Below, in pieces: positions 49,458 through 58,057 of a DNA stretch of 64,000 bases (position 1 is the stretch's first letter; the number at the start of each line of letters is the position of its first letter). Origin of the DNA: Streptomyces sp. YPW6 (GTDB lineage Bacteria > Actinomycetota > Actinomycetes > Streptomycetales > Streptomycetaceae). A model generated the notes under the pieces. The model made no database searches and was not told where the DNA came from. It saw only the letters and a list, made by a program, of their open reading frames with translations. The position numbers were made by a program, and so were the translations under genes. The stretch is taken from positions 6,421,001-6,485,000 of the forward strand of contig NZ_CP076457.1 of assembly GCF_018866325.1 (NCBI RefSeq). Reading direction: 5' to 3'.

Positions 49458-51430
49458 GCGACCCCACGCCGTCCGGCCCCCCGGCCTCCGGAGCCGCGTC
49501 CTCCGACTATCCGTCCTCCGACCGCCCGGCCGCCGGAGCTGCCATGCCGTCCGGCTCCCCGGCCTCCGGAGCCGCGTCCTCCGGCAATCCGTCCTCCGGA
49601 GCAGAGTCCTCCGGAGCCGCACCTTCCTCCGACCGCCCGGCCACCCGAGCCCGAGCCCGAGCCCGAGCCGAGCCGCCCTCAGGCCCCCCGCTCCCCGGCG
49701 CCCCCGGGCCCGAGGCCCCCGCCGCCCCCGGTATCCCCGGCCCCGAATCCGCCGCCCCTGCCGCCGGCGGCTCGGGCTACGCCGCCCGGCCCTGGCTCGC
49801 CCTGCTCAGCGCGGCCCAGCGCGCCCCCGTCACCCCGCCCCCGACCGTGCTCCACGCCTGGCGGGCGGCCGTCGACCGGGCCCCGGACCGCCCGGCCCTG
49901 GCCTACTTCGACGGACGGCTCGGCTACCGCGAGACCGACGAGCTGTCCGACTCGGTGGCCGGGCACCTCGCCGCCCGGGGGCTGCGCCACGGCGACCGGG
50001 TCGCGATCATGCTCCAGAACAGCCCGCACTTCGTCCTCGCGCTGCTCGGCGCGTGGAAGGCGGGAGCCACCGTCGTACCGCTCAATCCGATGTACAAGGC
50101 GGGCGAGGTCGGCCACGTTCTCGCGGACGCCGGGGTCACCGCGCTGATCTGCTCGGACCGCGCGTGGGAGGCGTACCTCCGGGACACCGCGGCGGCTGCC
50201 CCCGGCCTCCGTATCGCGCTGACCGCCTGCGAGCTGGACCTCCAGAGCGTGAACGACCCGCGCGTCCTCGGCTTCGAGCGGCTCCCGGCTCCCGGCCCCG
50301 ACGACCTCGCGGAGGACCTGCTGGCCGCCGCCCGCGCCGGGAACCCGGCCCCGGAGAACCGCGGTCTCACCGCCGCCGACACGGCGCTGATCAGCTACAC
50401 CTCCGGCACCAGCGGCACCCCCAAGGGCGCGATGAACGCCCACGGCAACATCATGGTCAACGCCGAACGCCAGCGCACCGGCCATCCGATCGCCGAGGGC
50501 TCCGCCTACTTCGCGCTCGCGCCGCTCTTCCACATCACCGGCATGGTCTGCCAGCTCGCCGCCTGCGTCGCCAACGCGGGCACCCTCGTCCTGGCCTACC
50601 GCTTCGAGGCGGGCGTCGTCCTGGAAGCCTTCGCCGCCCACCGCCCCGCCTACACCGTCGGCCCGTCCACCGCGTTCATGGCACTGGCCGCGCACCCGGA
50701 CGCCACCCCGGACCACTTCGCCTCGTTCCGGGTGATCTCCTCGGGCGGCGCGCCCCTGCCGCCCGCGCTCGTGGAGAAGTTCCGCGCGGGCTTCGGCCCG
50801 TACATCCGCAACGGCTACGGGCTCACCGAGTGCACCGCCCCCTGCGCCTCGGTCCCGCCCGAGCGGGAGGCCCCCGTCGACCCGGTCTCCGGCACCCTCT
50901 CCGTCGGCGTCCCCGGAGCCGACACCGTCGTCCGGATCCTGGACGAGGAGGGGCGGGAGGTGCCCTTCGGGGAGCAGGGCGAGATCGCGGTGCGCGGCCC
51001 GCAGGTCGTCTCCGGCTACTGGAACCTCCCCGAGGCCACCGCCGCCGCCTTCCCGGACGGCGAACTGCGCACCGGCGACATCGGATTCATGGACGCGGCG
51101 GGCTGGCTGTACGTCGTGGACCGCAAGAAGGACATGATCAACGCCTCCGGGTTCAAGGTGTGGCCCCGCGAGGTGGAGGACGTCCTCTACACCCATCCGG
51201 CGGTGCGGGAGGCGGCCGTCGTCGGCGTGCCCGACGCCTACCGGGGGGAGACGGTCCGGGCGTACGTGAGTCTGCGTCCGGGGAGCTCGGTGGCCCCCGG
51301 TGAACTGGGCGCCCACTGCAAGGAACGGCTCGCCGCGTACAAGTATCCGCGCGAGGTGGAGATCCTGACCGAGCTGCCGAAGACGGCGAGTGGGAAGATC
51401 CTCAGGCGGGAACTGCGTTCCCTCCGTTAG
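49454..51430 (+). CDS. AMP-forming acyl-CoA synthetase with disordered N-terminal extension
   Basis: This 658-residue adenylating enzyme activates a carboxylic acid to its CoA thioester. The P-loop is I-S-Y-T-S-G-T-S-G-T-P-K-G, then Y-G-L-T-E-C-T-A-P and the hinge L-R-T-G-D-I-G-F-M-D. The C-terminal Lys motif is K-T-A-S-G-K-I-L-R. The first ~110 residues are a Pro/Ala/Ser-rich extension encoded partly by a 53-bp direct repeat, followed by an Arg-Ala run. The catalytic part starts near A-R-P-W-L-A-L-L. A later start is possible but none has a better context; the ATGA overlap with the SDR gene supports this one. Confidence 0.92.
   Translation: MSDPTPSGPPASGAASSDYPSSDRPAAGAAMPSGSPASGAASSGNPSSGAESSGAAPSSDRPATRARARARAEPPSGPPLPGAPGPEAPAAPGIPGPESAAPAAGGSGYAARPWLALLSAAQRAPVTPPPTVLHAWRAAVDRAPDRPALAYFDGRLGYRETDELSDSVAGHLAARGLRHGDRVAIMLQNSPHFVLALLGAWKAGATVVPLNPMYKAGEVGHVLADAGVTALICSDRAWEAYLRDTAAAAPGLRIALTACELDLQSVNDPRVLGFERLPAPGPDDLAEDLLAAARAGNPAPENRGLTAADTALISYTSGTSGTPKGAMNAHGNIMVNAERQRTGHPIAEGSAYFALAPLFHITGMVCQLAACVANAGTLVLAYRFEAGVVLEAFAAHRPAYTVGPSTAFMALAAHPDATPDHFASFRVISSGGAPLPPALVEKFRAGFGPYIRNGYGLTECTAPCASVPPEREAPVDPVSGTLSVGVPGADTVVRILDEEGREVPFGEQGEIAVRGPQVVSGYWNLPEATAAAFPDGELRTGDIGFMDAAGWLYVVDRKKDMINASGFKVWPREVEDVLYTHPAVREAAVVGVPDAYRGETVRAYVSLRPGSSVAPGELGAHCKERLAAYKYPREVEILTELPKTASGKILRRELRSLR
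49468..49598 (+). repeat. 53-bp in-frame direct repeat in the ligase N-terminus
   Basis: The block 49468-49520 recurs at 49546-49598, 78 bp (26 codons) later, with about four mismatches. Both encode P-S-G-x-P-A-S-G-A-A-S-S. Confidence 0.8.
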
Positions 51431-51479
51431 AACAGCGTCGAAACAGCACACGCACAGTACGAAAGGAAGGTGGCGGCTC

Positions 51480-52073
51480 ATGTCCAAGGCGACGGACCAG
51501 AACGGCACTCCCGTCCCCCAGAGGCTGCTGGCCGCCGCCACCCGGCTCTTCGCCGAGCGCGGGTACGACCGCACATCGGTCCAGGAGATCGTCGAGGCGG
51601 CGGGCGTCACCAAGGGGGCGCTCTACCACTACTTCGGCTCCAAGGAGGACCTGCTCCAGGAGGTGTACGCCCGGGTGCTGCGGCTTCAGCAGGAGCGGCT
51701 CGACGCCTTCGCGGGTGCTGAGGCCCCCGTTGAGCAGCGGCTGCGGGACGCGGCGGCCGACGTGGTCGTCACGACCATCGACAACCTGGACGACGCCGCG
51801 ATCTTCTTCCGCTCCATGCACCACCTGAGCCCCGAGAAGAACAAGCAGGTGCGCGTCGAGCGCCGCCGCTACCACGAGCGCTTCCGGGCGCTGATCGAGG
51901 AGGGGCAGAACAGCGGCGTGTTCTCCTCCGCCACCCCCGCCGACCTGGTCGTCGACTACCACTTCGGCTCGGTCCACCACCTCTCCACCTGGTACCGCCC
52001 GGACGGCCCGCTGACCCGCCAGGAGGTCGCCGACCACCTCGCGGACCTGCTGCTGCGGGCCCTGCGGCCGTAG
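51480..52073 (+). CDS. TetR-family transcriptional regulator (fatty-acid degradation type)
   Basis: This 197-residue regulator has a canonical HTH: R-L-L-A-A-A-T-R-L-F-A-E-R-G-Y-D-R-T-S, then I-V-E-A-A-G-V-T-K-G-A-L-Y-H-Y-F-G-S-K. The C-terminal domain resembles KstR2/FadR-like regulators of acyl-CoA metabolism. It lies 50 bp after the ligase gene, in the same direction, so it may share that operon. Similar TACCGAC-based sites precede the SDR-ligase operon and the phosphotransferase operon, its probable targets. Confidence 0.92.
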   Translation: MSKATDQNGTPVPQRLLAAATRLFAERGYDRTSVQEIVEAAGVTKGALYHYFGSKEDLLQEVYARVLRLQQERLDAFAGAEAPVEQRLRDAAADVVVTTIDNLDDAAIFFRSMHHLSPEKNKQVRVERRRYHERFRALIEEGQNSGVFSSATPADLVVDYHFGSVHHLSTWYRPDGPLTRQEVADHLADLLLRALRP

Positions 52074-52116
52074 GGCCCGCGCCGGGGTCCGCGGCACCGC
52101 GGGGGTGATCCACTGG

Positions 52117-52134
52117 CCCGCCCGACCGGGCGGG
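52117..52134 (+). terminator. Short hairpin after the TetR gene
   Basis: CCCGCCC pairs with GGGCGGG around loop GACC, 44 bases after the stop codon. Confidence 0.5.
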
Positions 52135-52195
52135 GCGAGTCTGGATGTATGAGGTATGTCCGGCCTCCGCCGCAGGTGTCGCCGTTCACGGGGAG

Positions 52196-52240
52196 AGGTC
52201 CGTTCGCCACGAGGGGCCCGTTCGTTAATAGAACGGACCT
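52196..52240 (+). promoter_or_regulatory. Mutually exclusive inverted repeats upstream of the aminopeptidase
   Basis: AGGTCCGTTC (52196-52205) is the exact complement of GAACGGACCT (52231-52240). A second CCGTTC at 52218-52223 can pair with the same GAACGG around loop GTTAATA. The region lies 172 bp before the gene and is unusually AT-containing. It could be an operator or a switching leader structure. Confidence 0.4.
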
Positions 52241-52411
52241 GTCCGGTTTCCGCTCTTGACGGGACACTGTCATTTCCTTGAGCATCGGTCACGCATCGCG
52301 CACCTCCGGGCCGCCTGTCGAGGCCCACGCTCCAGGACCCGGCCGGATCTTCGCGCGGCCGGGGACCCCCCGCACGTTCCGTCAATCCCCAACGGAATCC
52401 GGAGCCCGTGA

Positions 52412-53746
52412 ATGAGACCGAACCGTTCCACCCTGCGCAGATCCCCGGCGGCCGTCGCCGCCGTCGCCCTCGCCGTGGCCCTCGGGGCCGGCGCGCCGGC
52501 CGTCCAGGCCGCCGGGGCACCGACACCGGCGGCCGCCGCTGCGGCCCCCGACATCCCCGTGGCCAACGTCAAGGCCCACCTCTCGCAGCTCTCGACCATC
52601 GCCGCGAACAACGGCGGCAACCGCGCCCACGGCCGCCCCGGCTACAAGGCGTCCGTCGACTACGTGAGGGCCAAGCTCGACGCGGCCGGATACAGCACCT
52701 CGCTCCAGCAGTTCACCTCCAACGGCGCCACCGGCTACAACCTGATAGCCGACTGGCCCGGCGGTGACCCCAACAAGGTCCTGATGGCCGGGGCCCACCT
52801 CGACTCCGTCTCCTCCGGGGCCGGGATCAACGACAACGGCTCCGGCTCGGCCGCCGTGCTGGAGACCGCGCTCGCCGTCTCCCGCGCCGGGTACCAGCCC
52901 GACAAGCACCTGCGGTTCGCCTGGTGGGGTGCGGAGGAGCTGGGCCTGATCGGCTCGAAGTACTACGTCAACAACCTGCCGTCCGCCGAGCGTTCCAAGC
53001 TCTCCGGCTATCTCAACTTCGACATGATCGGCTCGCCCAACGCCGGCTACTTCGTCTACGACGACGACCCGGTCATCGAGAAGACCTTCAAGGACTACTT
53101 CGCGGGCCTGGGCGTCCCCACCGAGATCGAGACCGAGGGCGACGGCCGCTCCGACCACGCCCCGTTCAAGAACGCGGGCGTCCCCGTCGGCGGGCTCTTC
53201 ACCGGCGCGGGCTACACCAAGTCCTCCGCCCAGGCGCAGAAGTGGGGCGGGACGGCGGGCCAGGCCTTCGACCGCTGCTACCACTCCTCGTGCGACAACC
53301 TGAGCAACATCAACGACACCGCCCTGGACCGCAACAGCGACGCCGCCGCCCACGCCGTCTGGACCCTGTCCTCCGGCACCGGTGAACCGCCCACGGACGG
53401 GGACGTGTTCAGCAACACCACCGACGTGGCCATTCCGGACGCCGGGGCGGCGGTGACCTCGTCGATCGCGGTCACCGGCCGGACGGGCAACGCGCCGGCC
53501 GCACTTCAGGTCGGCGTCGACATCAAGCACACCTGGCGCGGCGACCTCGTCGTGGACCTGATCGCCCCGGACGGCAGCGCGTACCGGCTGAAGAACTCCA
53601 GCAGCGGCGACTCGGCCGACAACGTCATCACGACGTACACGGTCAACGCCTCCAGCGAGGTGGCCAACGGCACCTGGAAGCTCCGCGTCCAGGACGTCGC
53701 CCGGTACGACACCGGCTACATCGACAGCTGGAAGCTCACCTTCTGA
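52412..53746 (+). CDS. Secreted double-zinc aminopeptidase (M28, SGAP-like) with P domain
   Basis: This 444-residue secreted exopeptidase removes N-terminal hydrophobic residues. It is nearly identical by eye to Streptomyces griseus aminopeptidase. After a signal peptide and short propeptide the mature chain starts A-P-D-I-P-V-A-N-V-K. Zinc ligands are His in A-G-A-H-L-D-S, Asp in I-N-D-N-G-S-G, Glu pair in W-G-A-E-E-L-G, Asp in N-F-D-M-I-G and His in S-D-H-A-P-F. The C-terminal ~120 residues after S-S-G-T-G-E-P-P-T form a proprotein-convertase P-like domain, which is processed off in S. griseus. Confidence 0.95.
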   Translation: MRPNRSTLRRSPAAVAAVALAVALGAGAPAVQAAGAPTPAAAAAAPDIPVANVKAHLSQLSTIAANNGGNRAHGRPGYKASVDYVRAKLDAAGYSTSLQQFTSNGATGYNLIADWPGGDPNKVLMAGAHLDSVSSGAGINDNGSGSAAVLETALAVSRAGYQPDKHLRFAWWGAEELGLIGSKYYVNNLPSAERSKLSGYLNFDMIGSPNAGYFVYDDDPVIEKTFKDYFAGLGVPTEIETEGDGRSDHAPFKNAGVPVGGLFTGAGYTKSSAQAQKWGGTAGQAFDRCYHSSCDNLSNINDTALDRNSDAAAHAVWTLSSGTGEPPTDGDVFSNTTDVAIPDAGAAVTSSIAVTGRTGNAPAALQVGVDIKHTWRGDLVVDLIAPDGSAYRLKNSSSGDSADNVITTYTVNASSEVANGTWKLRVQDVARYDTGYIDSWKLTF

Positions 53747-53764
53747 GCCCTCCCGCGTGCAGGA

Positions 53765-53804
53765 TGCGGCCCCCTCCCGACGAGCATCCCGGGAGGGGGC
53801 CGCA
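53765..53804. terminator. Bidirectional terminator
   Basis: A perfect 15-bp stem, TGCGGCCCCCTCCCG with its complement, and 10-nt loop lie between the aminopeptidase and the convergent acyl-CoA dehydrogenase. Confidence 0.8.
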
Positions 53805-53813
53805 CCGCACCCC

Positions 53814-55028
53814 TCAGACGTACCGCTTGATCTCCCGCCGGGCCAGCGACCGCTGGTGCACCTCGTCGGGGCCGTCCGCCAGCCGCAGTGTCCGCGCCGA
53901 CGCCCACAGCTCCGCCAGCGGGAAGTCCTGGCTCACCCCGCCCGCGCCGTACAACTGCACCGCGGAGTCCAGGATGTCCACGACCGCGCGCGGGGTGGCG
54001 ATCTTGATGGCCTGGATCTCGGTGTGCGCGCCCTTGTTGCCCACGGTGTCCATCAGCCAGGCCGTCTTCAGCACCAGCAGTCGCAGCTGCTCCACCGTGA
54101 CCCGGGCGTCCGCGATCCAGTTCTGCACGACACCCTGCGAGGCCAGCGGCCTGCCGAACGCCGTACGCGTCACCGCGCGCCGGCACATCAGCTCGATGGC
54201 CCGCTCCGCCATCCCGATCAGCCGCATGCAGTGGTGGATCCGGCCCGGTCCCAGCCGCGCCTGGGCGATGGCGAAGCCGCCGCCCTCCTCGCCGATCAGG
54301 TTCGCCGCGGGCACCCGGACGTCGTGGAAGACCACCTCGGCGTGGCCGCCGTGCGCGTGGTCCTCGTACCCGTACACCTGCATCGCCCGGCGCACCTCGA
54401 CGCCCGGGGTGTCGCGGGGGACGAGGATCATCGACTGCTGGCGGCGGATGTCCTCGCCGTCCGGGTCGGTCTTGCCCATCACGATGAAGACCGCGCAGTC
54501 CGGGTTCATCGCCCCGGAGATGTACCACTTGCGGCCGTTGACGACGTAGTCCTCGCCGTCCCGGATCATCCGCGTCTCGATGTTCGTCGCGTCCGAGGAC
54601 GCCACGTCCGGCTCCGTCATCGCGAACGCGGAGCGGATCTCCCCGGCGAGCAGCGGCTCCAGCCACCGCTTCTTCTGGTCGTCGGTGGCGAACTGGAACA
54701 GCACCTCCATGTTCCCGGTGTCCGGGGCGGCGCAGTTCGTCGCGGTCGGCGCGAGGTGCGGGGAACGTCCGGTGATCTCCGCGAGCGGGGCGTACTGGAG
54801 GTTCGTCAGCCCCGCCCCGTACTCCGCGTCCGGCAGGAAGAGGTTCCACAGCCCCTGCCGCCGGGCCTCGGCCTTCAGCTCCCCGACGACGGCCGGGGTG
54901 TCCCACGGTGAGGCGAGCCCCGCCCGCTGCTCCTCGGCGACCTGCTCGGCCGGGTACACGTGCTCGTCCATGAACGCGAGCAGCCTGCCGCGCAGTTCCT
55001 CGGTACGGGCGTCGAATGCGAAGTCCAT
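53814..55028 (-). CDS. Acyl-CoA dehydrogenase (ACAD10/11-like branch)
   Basis: This 404-residue flavoenzyme has F-A-M-T-E-P-D-V-A-S-S-D-A and K-W-Y-I-S-G-A-M-N as FAD-contact motifs. M-Q-V-Y-G-Y-E-D-H-A-H-G-G-H-A-E and the late Q-L-Y-G-A-G-G-V-S-Q-D-F-P-L also fit. The usual Y-E-G-T end motif is replaced by L-A-D-G-P-D-E-V-H, as in the long ACAD10/11-like branch. It follows the phosphotransferase gene with 6 bp between them, forming one operon. Mammalian ACAD10/11 joins the same two activities in one chain for 4-hydroxyacyl-CoA breakdown. Confidence 0.93.
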   Translation of the reverse strand: MDFAFDARTEELRGRLLAFMDEHVYPAEQVAEEQRAGLASPWDTPAVVGELKAEARRQGLWNLFLPDAEYGAGLTNLQYAPLAEITGRSPHLAPTATNCAAPDTGNMEVLFQFATDDQKKRWLEPLLAGEIRSAFAMTEPDVASSDATNIETRMIRDGEDYVVNGRKWYISGAMNPDCAVFIVMGKTDPDGEDIRRQQSMILVPRDTPGVEVRRAMQVYGYEDHAHGGHAEVVFHDVRVPAANLIGEEGGGFAIAQARLGPGRIHHCMRLIGMAERAIELMCRRAVTRTAFGRPLASQGVVQNWIADARVTVEQLRLLVLKTAWLMDTVGNKGAHTEIQAIKIATPRAVVDILDSAVQLYGAGGVSQDFPLAELWASARTLRLADGPDEVHQRSLARREIKRYV

Positions 55029-55034
55029 GAGGGT

Positions 55035-56057
55035 TCAGCCTTCCTGGAGGGTGGTGAGGCCGTGCGCGATGAAGACGGGGACCAGCTCGCCGATCCGGTC
55101 GAAGCCCGCGCCGACGGTCTGGCCGAGGGTGTAGCGGTAGTGGATGCCCTCCAGGATCACGGCGAGCTTGAACCAGGCGAACGCGGTGTACCAGGAGACG
55201 GCGGAGGTGTCCCGGCCCGAGCGGGCCGCGTAGCGCTCGACGAGCTCGGCGGGGGACGGGTGCCCGGCCGCCCCGCTGGTGGTGGAGACGGGCGACTCCG
55301 GCAGCCCGAGATCGGAGCTGTACATCACGAGCAGCCCGAGATCGGTCAGCGGATCGCCGAGGGTGGACATCTCCCAGTCGAGGACGGCCTTGATCCGGTC
55401 GTCGGAGCCGATCAGGACGTTGTCCAGGCGGTAGTCGCCGTGGACGACGGTGGGCGCGGGGGAGGAGGGCAGCGCGCGGCCGAGCGCCGCGTGCAGTTCG
55501 TCGACGCCCGCCAGGTCACGGCTGCGGGAGGCGTCCAGCTGCTTGCCCCAGCGCCGCAGCTGCCGGTCCAGGAAGCCCTCGGGCCGCCCGAAGTCCCCGA
55601 GCCCGACCGCCCCCGGATCCACGGCGTGCAGATCGACCAGGGTGTCGACGAGCCCGAGGACCGCCGCCCGGGTGCGCTCGGGGCCCAGCGGGGCGAGCTG
55701 CTCCGCGGTGCGGTACGGGGTGCCCTCGACGTACTCCATCACGTAGAACGGCGCGCCGATCACCGAGTCGTCCTCGCAGAGCAGCAGCGGCTCCGGCACG
55801 GGGACGGCGGTCGGATGCAGACCGCTGATCACGCGGTGCTCGCGCGCCATGTCGTGCGCGGTCGCCAGCACGTGGCCGAGCGGAGGCCTGCGCACCACCC
55901 ACTGCCCGGTCCCGTCACCGACGACGTACGTGAGGTTCGAGCGGCCGCCCTCGATGAGCCGCGCTTCGAGGGGCCCGCTCACCAGCCCCGGTCGCTCACG
56001 GTCGAGATGGCCGCGCAGCAGCTCCGGGTCGAGACCTGGTGGGGGGACTGAGCTCAT
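55035..56057 (-). CDS. ACAD10-type aminoglycoside-phosphotransferase-like kinase
   Basis: This 340-residue kinase-fold protein has a nucleotide-loop region G-G-R-S-N-L-T-Y-V and the catalytic loop V-V-H-G-D-Y-R-L-D-N. The metal-binding V-L-D-W-E-M-S-T-L-G-D-P follows. This matches the kinase domain of ACAD10/11, which phosphorylates 4-hydroxyacyl-CoA. ATG 56057 follows GGAGG. The dehydrogenase gene follows directly. A palindromic TetR-like site lies about 90 bp upstream. Confidence 0.93.
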   Translation of the reverse strand: MSSVPPPGLDPELLRGHLDRERPGLVSGPLEARLIEGGRSNLTYVVGDGTGQWVVRRPPLGHVLATAHDMAREHRVISGLHPTAVPVPEPLLLCEDDSVIGAPFYVMEYVEGTPYRTAEQLAPLGPERTRAAVLGLVDTLVDLHAVDPGAVGLGDFGRPEGFLDRQLRRWGKQLDASRSRDLAGVDELHAALGRALPSSPAPTVVHGDYRLDNVLIGSDDRIKAVLDWEMSTLGDPLTDLGLLVMYSSDLGLPESPVSTTSGAAGHPSPAELVERYAARSGRDTSAVSWYTAFAWFKLAVILEGIHYRYTLGQTVGAGFDRIGELVPVFIAHGLTTLQEG

Positions 56058-56143
56058 GGTGCGTACCTCCGGGCGACTGGCGACGGGACGAGGTGACGGG
56101 TCAGGGTGACGGGACCCCGGGACGGAACGGTCGGGAACCATGA

Positions 56144-56159
56144 TGCCGACCAGTCGGTA
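56144..56159. promoter_or_regulatory. Candidate TetR operator upstream of the phosphotransferase operon
   Basis: TGCCGACCAGTCGGTA is a near-perfect palindrome (core CCGAC-CA-GTCGG) between the divergent phosphotransferase and oxidoreductase genes. It resembles the site at 48639-48654. Confidence 0.55.
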
Positions 56160-56331
56160 TGTCGTCCAGTGCCCTTCGGGACCGACCGCCCGGGAAGGCG
56201 GCCGGACTCCGGTGGCGCACCGTGTCCGAGAACGGTGACGGCACCCGCCCGGAGCCCGCGTCGGGGAGGCCGGGACCCACGGCCGTACCGCCTGAGTTGC
56301 GACGACCCCGGCCTGCGCGGAAGGTCGAGGG

Positions 56332-57270
56332 ATGAAGGCGATCAGCTACAGCGCGTACGGCTCCGCCGACGTCATGGAGTACGGCGAGCGGCCCGACCCC
56401 AAGGTCGGCCCCGACAGCGTCCTGGTGAAGGTGCGGGCCGCGGCGGTCAACCCGGTCGACTGGAAGGCCCGAGAGGGCTACCTCCAGGGTGCCCTCGACG
56501 CCGTCTTCCCGGTGATCCCCGGCTGGGACGTCTCCGGGGTCGTCGTGCAACCGGGCATCGCCGTCGACGAGTTCGCGGTGGGCGACGAGGTCATCGGCTA
56601 CGTGCGCGAGGACTTCCTCTCGCGCGGTACGTTCGCCGAATACGTCGCCGCCCCCGTGCGCACCCTCGCCCGCAAGCCCCTGAGCCTGAGCTTCGAGGCG
56701 GCGGCGGGTCTGCCGCTGGCCGGGCTCACCGCGTACCAGGTGCTGCACCGCACTCTCAAGATCCGCGAGGGCGACACCGTCCTGGTCCACGCGGCCGCCG
56801 GCGGCGTCGGATCGCTCGCCGTCCAGATCGCCCGGCACGCCGGCTGCCGGGTCGTCGGCACCGCGAGCCCCCGCAACCACGAGCACCTGCGGAGCCTCGG
56901 CGCGGAGCCCGTGGAGTACGGCGAGGGCCTCGTCGAACGGCTGCGGGAGCTGGTCCCCGAGGGCTTCGACGCCTCCTTCGACACCGTGGGCGGCGACGCG
57001 CTGAAGGCCTCCGCCGACACCCTCGCCCCGGGCGGCCGGCTCGCCTCCATCGCGGACGACGAGGTCTTCTCCTACGGCGGCCACTACGCCTTCGTGCGCC
57101 CCGACGCGGCGGACCTGGCGCAGGTCGCGGAGCTGGCCGAGCGGGGGATCGTCACCGTCCACGTGGACCGGGTGTTCCCGCTGGAGGAGGCCGCCGAGGC
57201 GTACCGGCTCAACCAGGAGGGGCGGACCCGCGGCAAGATCGTGGTCACGGTGGACTGGGACGCGTCGTAG
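56332..57270 (+). CDS. NADP-dependent quinone-type oxidoreductase
   Basis: This 312-residue zinc-free medium-chain reductase begins M-K-A-I-S-Y-S-A-Y-G-S-A. It has the N-P-V-D-W-K-A-R motif, then the nucleotide loop H-A-A-A-G-G-V-G-S-L-A. No Cys-rich structural zinc lobe is present, as in quinone oxidoreductases (QOR/zeta-crystallin type). It should reduce quinones or enones with NADPH. It is divergent from the phosphotransferase operon. Confidence 0.92.
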   Translation: MKAISYSAYGSADVMEYGERPDPKVGPDSVLVKVRAAAVNPVDWKAREGYLQGALDAVFPVIPGWDVSGVVVQPGIAVDEFAVGDEVIGYVREDFLSRGTFAEYVAAPVRTLARKPLSLSFEAAAGLPLAGLTAYQVLHRTLKIREGDTVLVHAAAGGVGSLAVQIARHAGCRVVGTASPRNHEHLRSLGAEPVEYGEGLVERLRELVPEGFDASFDTVGGDALKASADTLAPGGRLASIADDEVFSYGGHYAFVRPDAADLAQVAELAERGIVTVHVDRVFPLEEAAEAYRLNQEGRTRGKIVVTVDWDAS

Positions 57271-57291
57271 GACGGCGTCGGCCTTCAGGCG

Positions 57292-57328
57292 TTCAGGGGT
57301 TCAGGGGTTCAGGGGTTCAGGGGTTCAG
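57292..57328. repeat. Octanucleotide tandem repeat (TTCAGGGG)n
   Basis: There are 4.6 perfect copies. The last partial copy overlaps the stop end of the minus-strand DUF202 gene at 57325. Confidence 0.95.
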
Positions 57329-57639
57329 AACAGCATCGCCGCGGCGAACACCGCCAGCGCCACCGTGCACAGTGCCGCCGTCAGCGCCCCGCGCGGCGCG
57401 AGCTGCTCGGGCCGCGCCACCCCCAGCACGGTCACCCGGCGGTGGGCGACCGTCAGGAACCCCAGCCAGGCCAGTGCGCTCAGCGCCACCGCGACCAGCG
57501 CCGCCGGGGTCGCCCCGCTGTGCAGCGCCTGCCGCCCGGCGAGCAGCGCGACGACCGTGGCGGTCAGCGTCGTGCGCCGCCAGGCCAGCCGCGTCCGCTC
57601 CGGCTGCAGCCCCGGATCCCGGTCCGCCGCCGCCGTCAC
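57325..57639 (-). CDS. DUF202 domain membrane protein
   Basis: This 104-residue membrane protein has the DUF202 start P-E-R-T-R-L-A-W-R-R-T-T-L and three TM helices. GTG 57639 overlaps the stop of the upstream YidH-type gene in GTGA, so the two are translationally coupled. The TTCAGGGG repeat abuts its 3' end. Function is unknown. Confidence 0.88.
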   Translation of the reverse strand: MTAAADRDPGLQPERTRLAWRRTTLTATVVALLAGRQALHSGATPAALVAVALSALAWLGFLTVAHRRVTVLGVARPEQLAPRGALTAALCTVALAVFAAAMLF

Positions 57640-58031
57640 ACCCCCTCCCAGCCGAAGAGGACCACCACCACCATCGCCAGGGCGACGACGGCGATCACCA
57701 GGCTCAGCAAGGTCGGGAACCGTGACACCGGCAGATCCTCGCCCCGCCGCATCGCCCGCTCGCACCGCACCCAGTGGTTGACCGCCCGCAACGCGCACAG
57801 CACCCCGGCGGCCAGCAGCCCGAGCGCGAGCGCGGCCCGTACGCCCCACATCAGCTCCGGCAGGAACTGATCGACGGCGAAACCCCCGCCGATCAGCGCC
57901 AGAGCCGTGCGGAGCCAGGCGAGGAACGTCCGCTCGTTGGCCAGCGAGAACCGGTAGTCGGGGGTGTCCCCCTCCTCGCGGATCCGCTGCGGCGCGAACC
58001 ACAGCCGTACACTCTGCGCGATCTTGTTCAC
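57636..58031 (-). CDS. YidH-family DUF202 membrane protein
   Basis: This 131-residue membrane protein has a cytosolic N-terminus (F-A-P-Q-R-I-R-E-E-G-D-T-P-D-Y-R-F-S) and the DUF202 signature L-A-N-E-R-T-F-L-A-W-L-R-T. Three TM helices follow. It is the first gene of a two-gene DUF202 operon and overlaps the next by four bases. A heptamer repeat sits just upstream, in the likely promoter. Such pairs are common in actinobacteria, role unknown. Confidence 0.92.
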   Translation of the reverse strand: MNKIAQSVRLWFAPQRIREEGDTPDYRFSLANERTFLAWLRTALALIGGGFAVDQFLPELMWGVRAALALGLLAAGVLCALRAVNHWVRCERAMRRGEDLPVSRFPTLLSLVIAVVALAMVVVVLFGWEGV

Positions 58032-58057
58032 ACGGAAACCCTAGGGCCTGGCATCGG

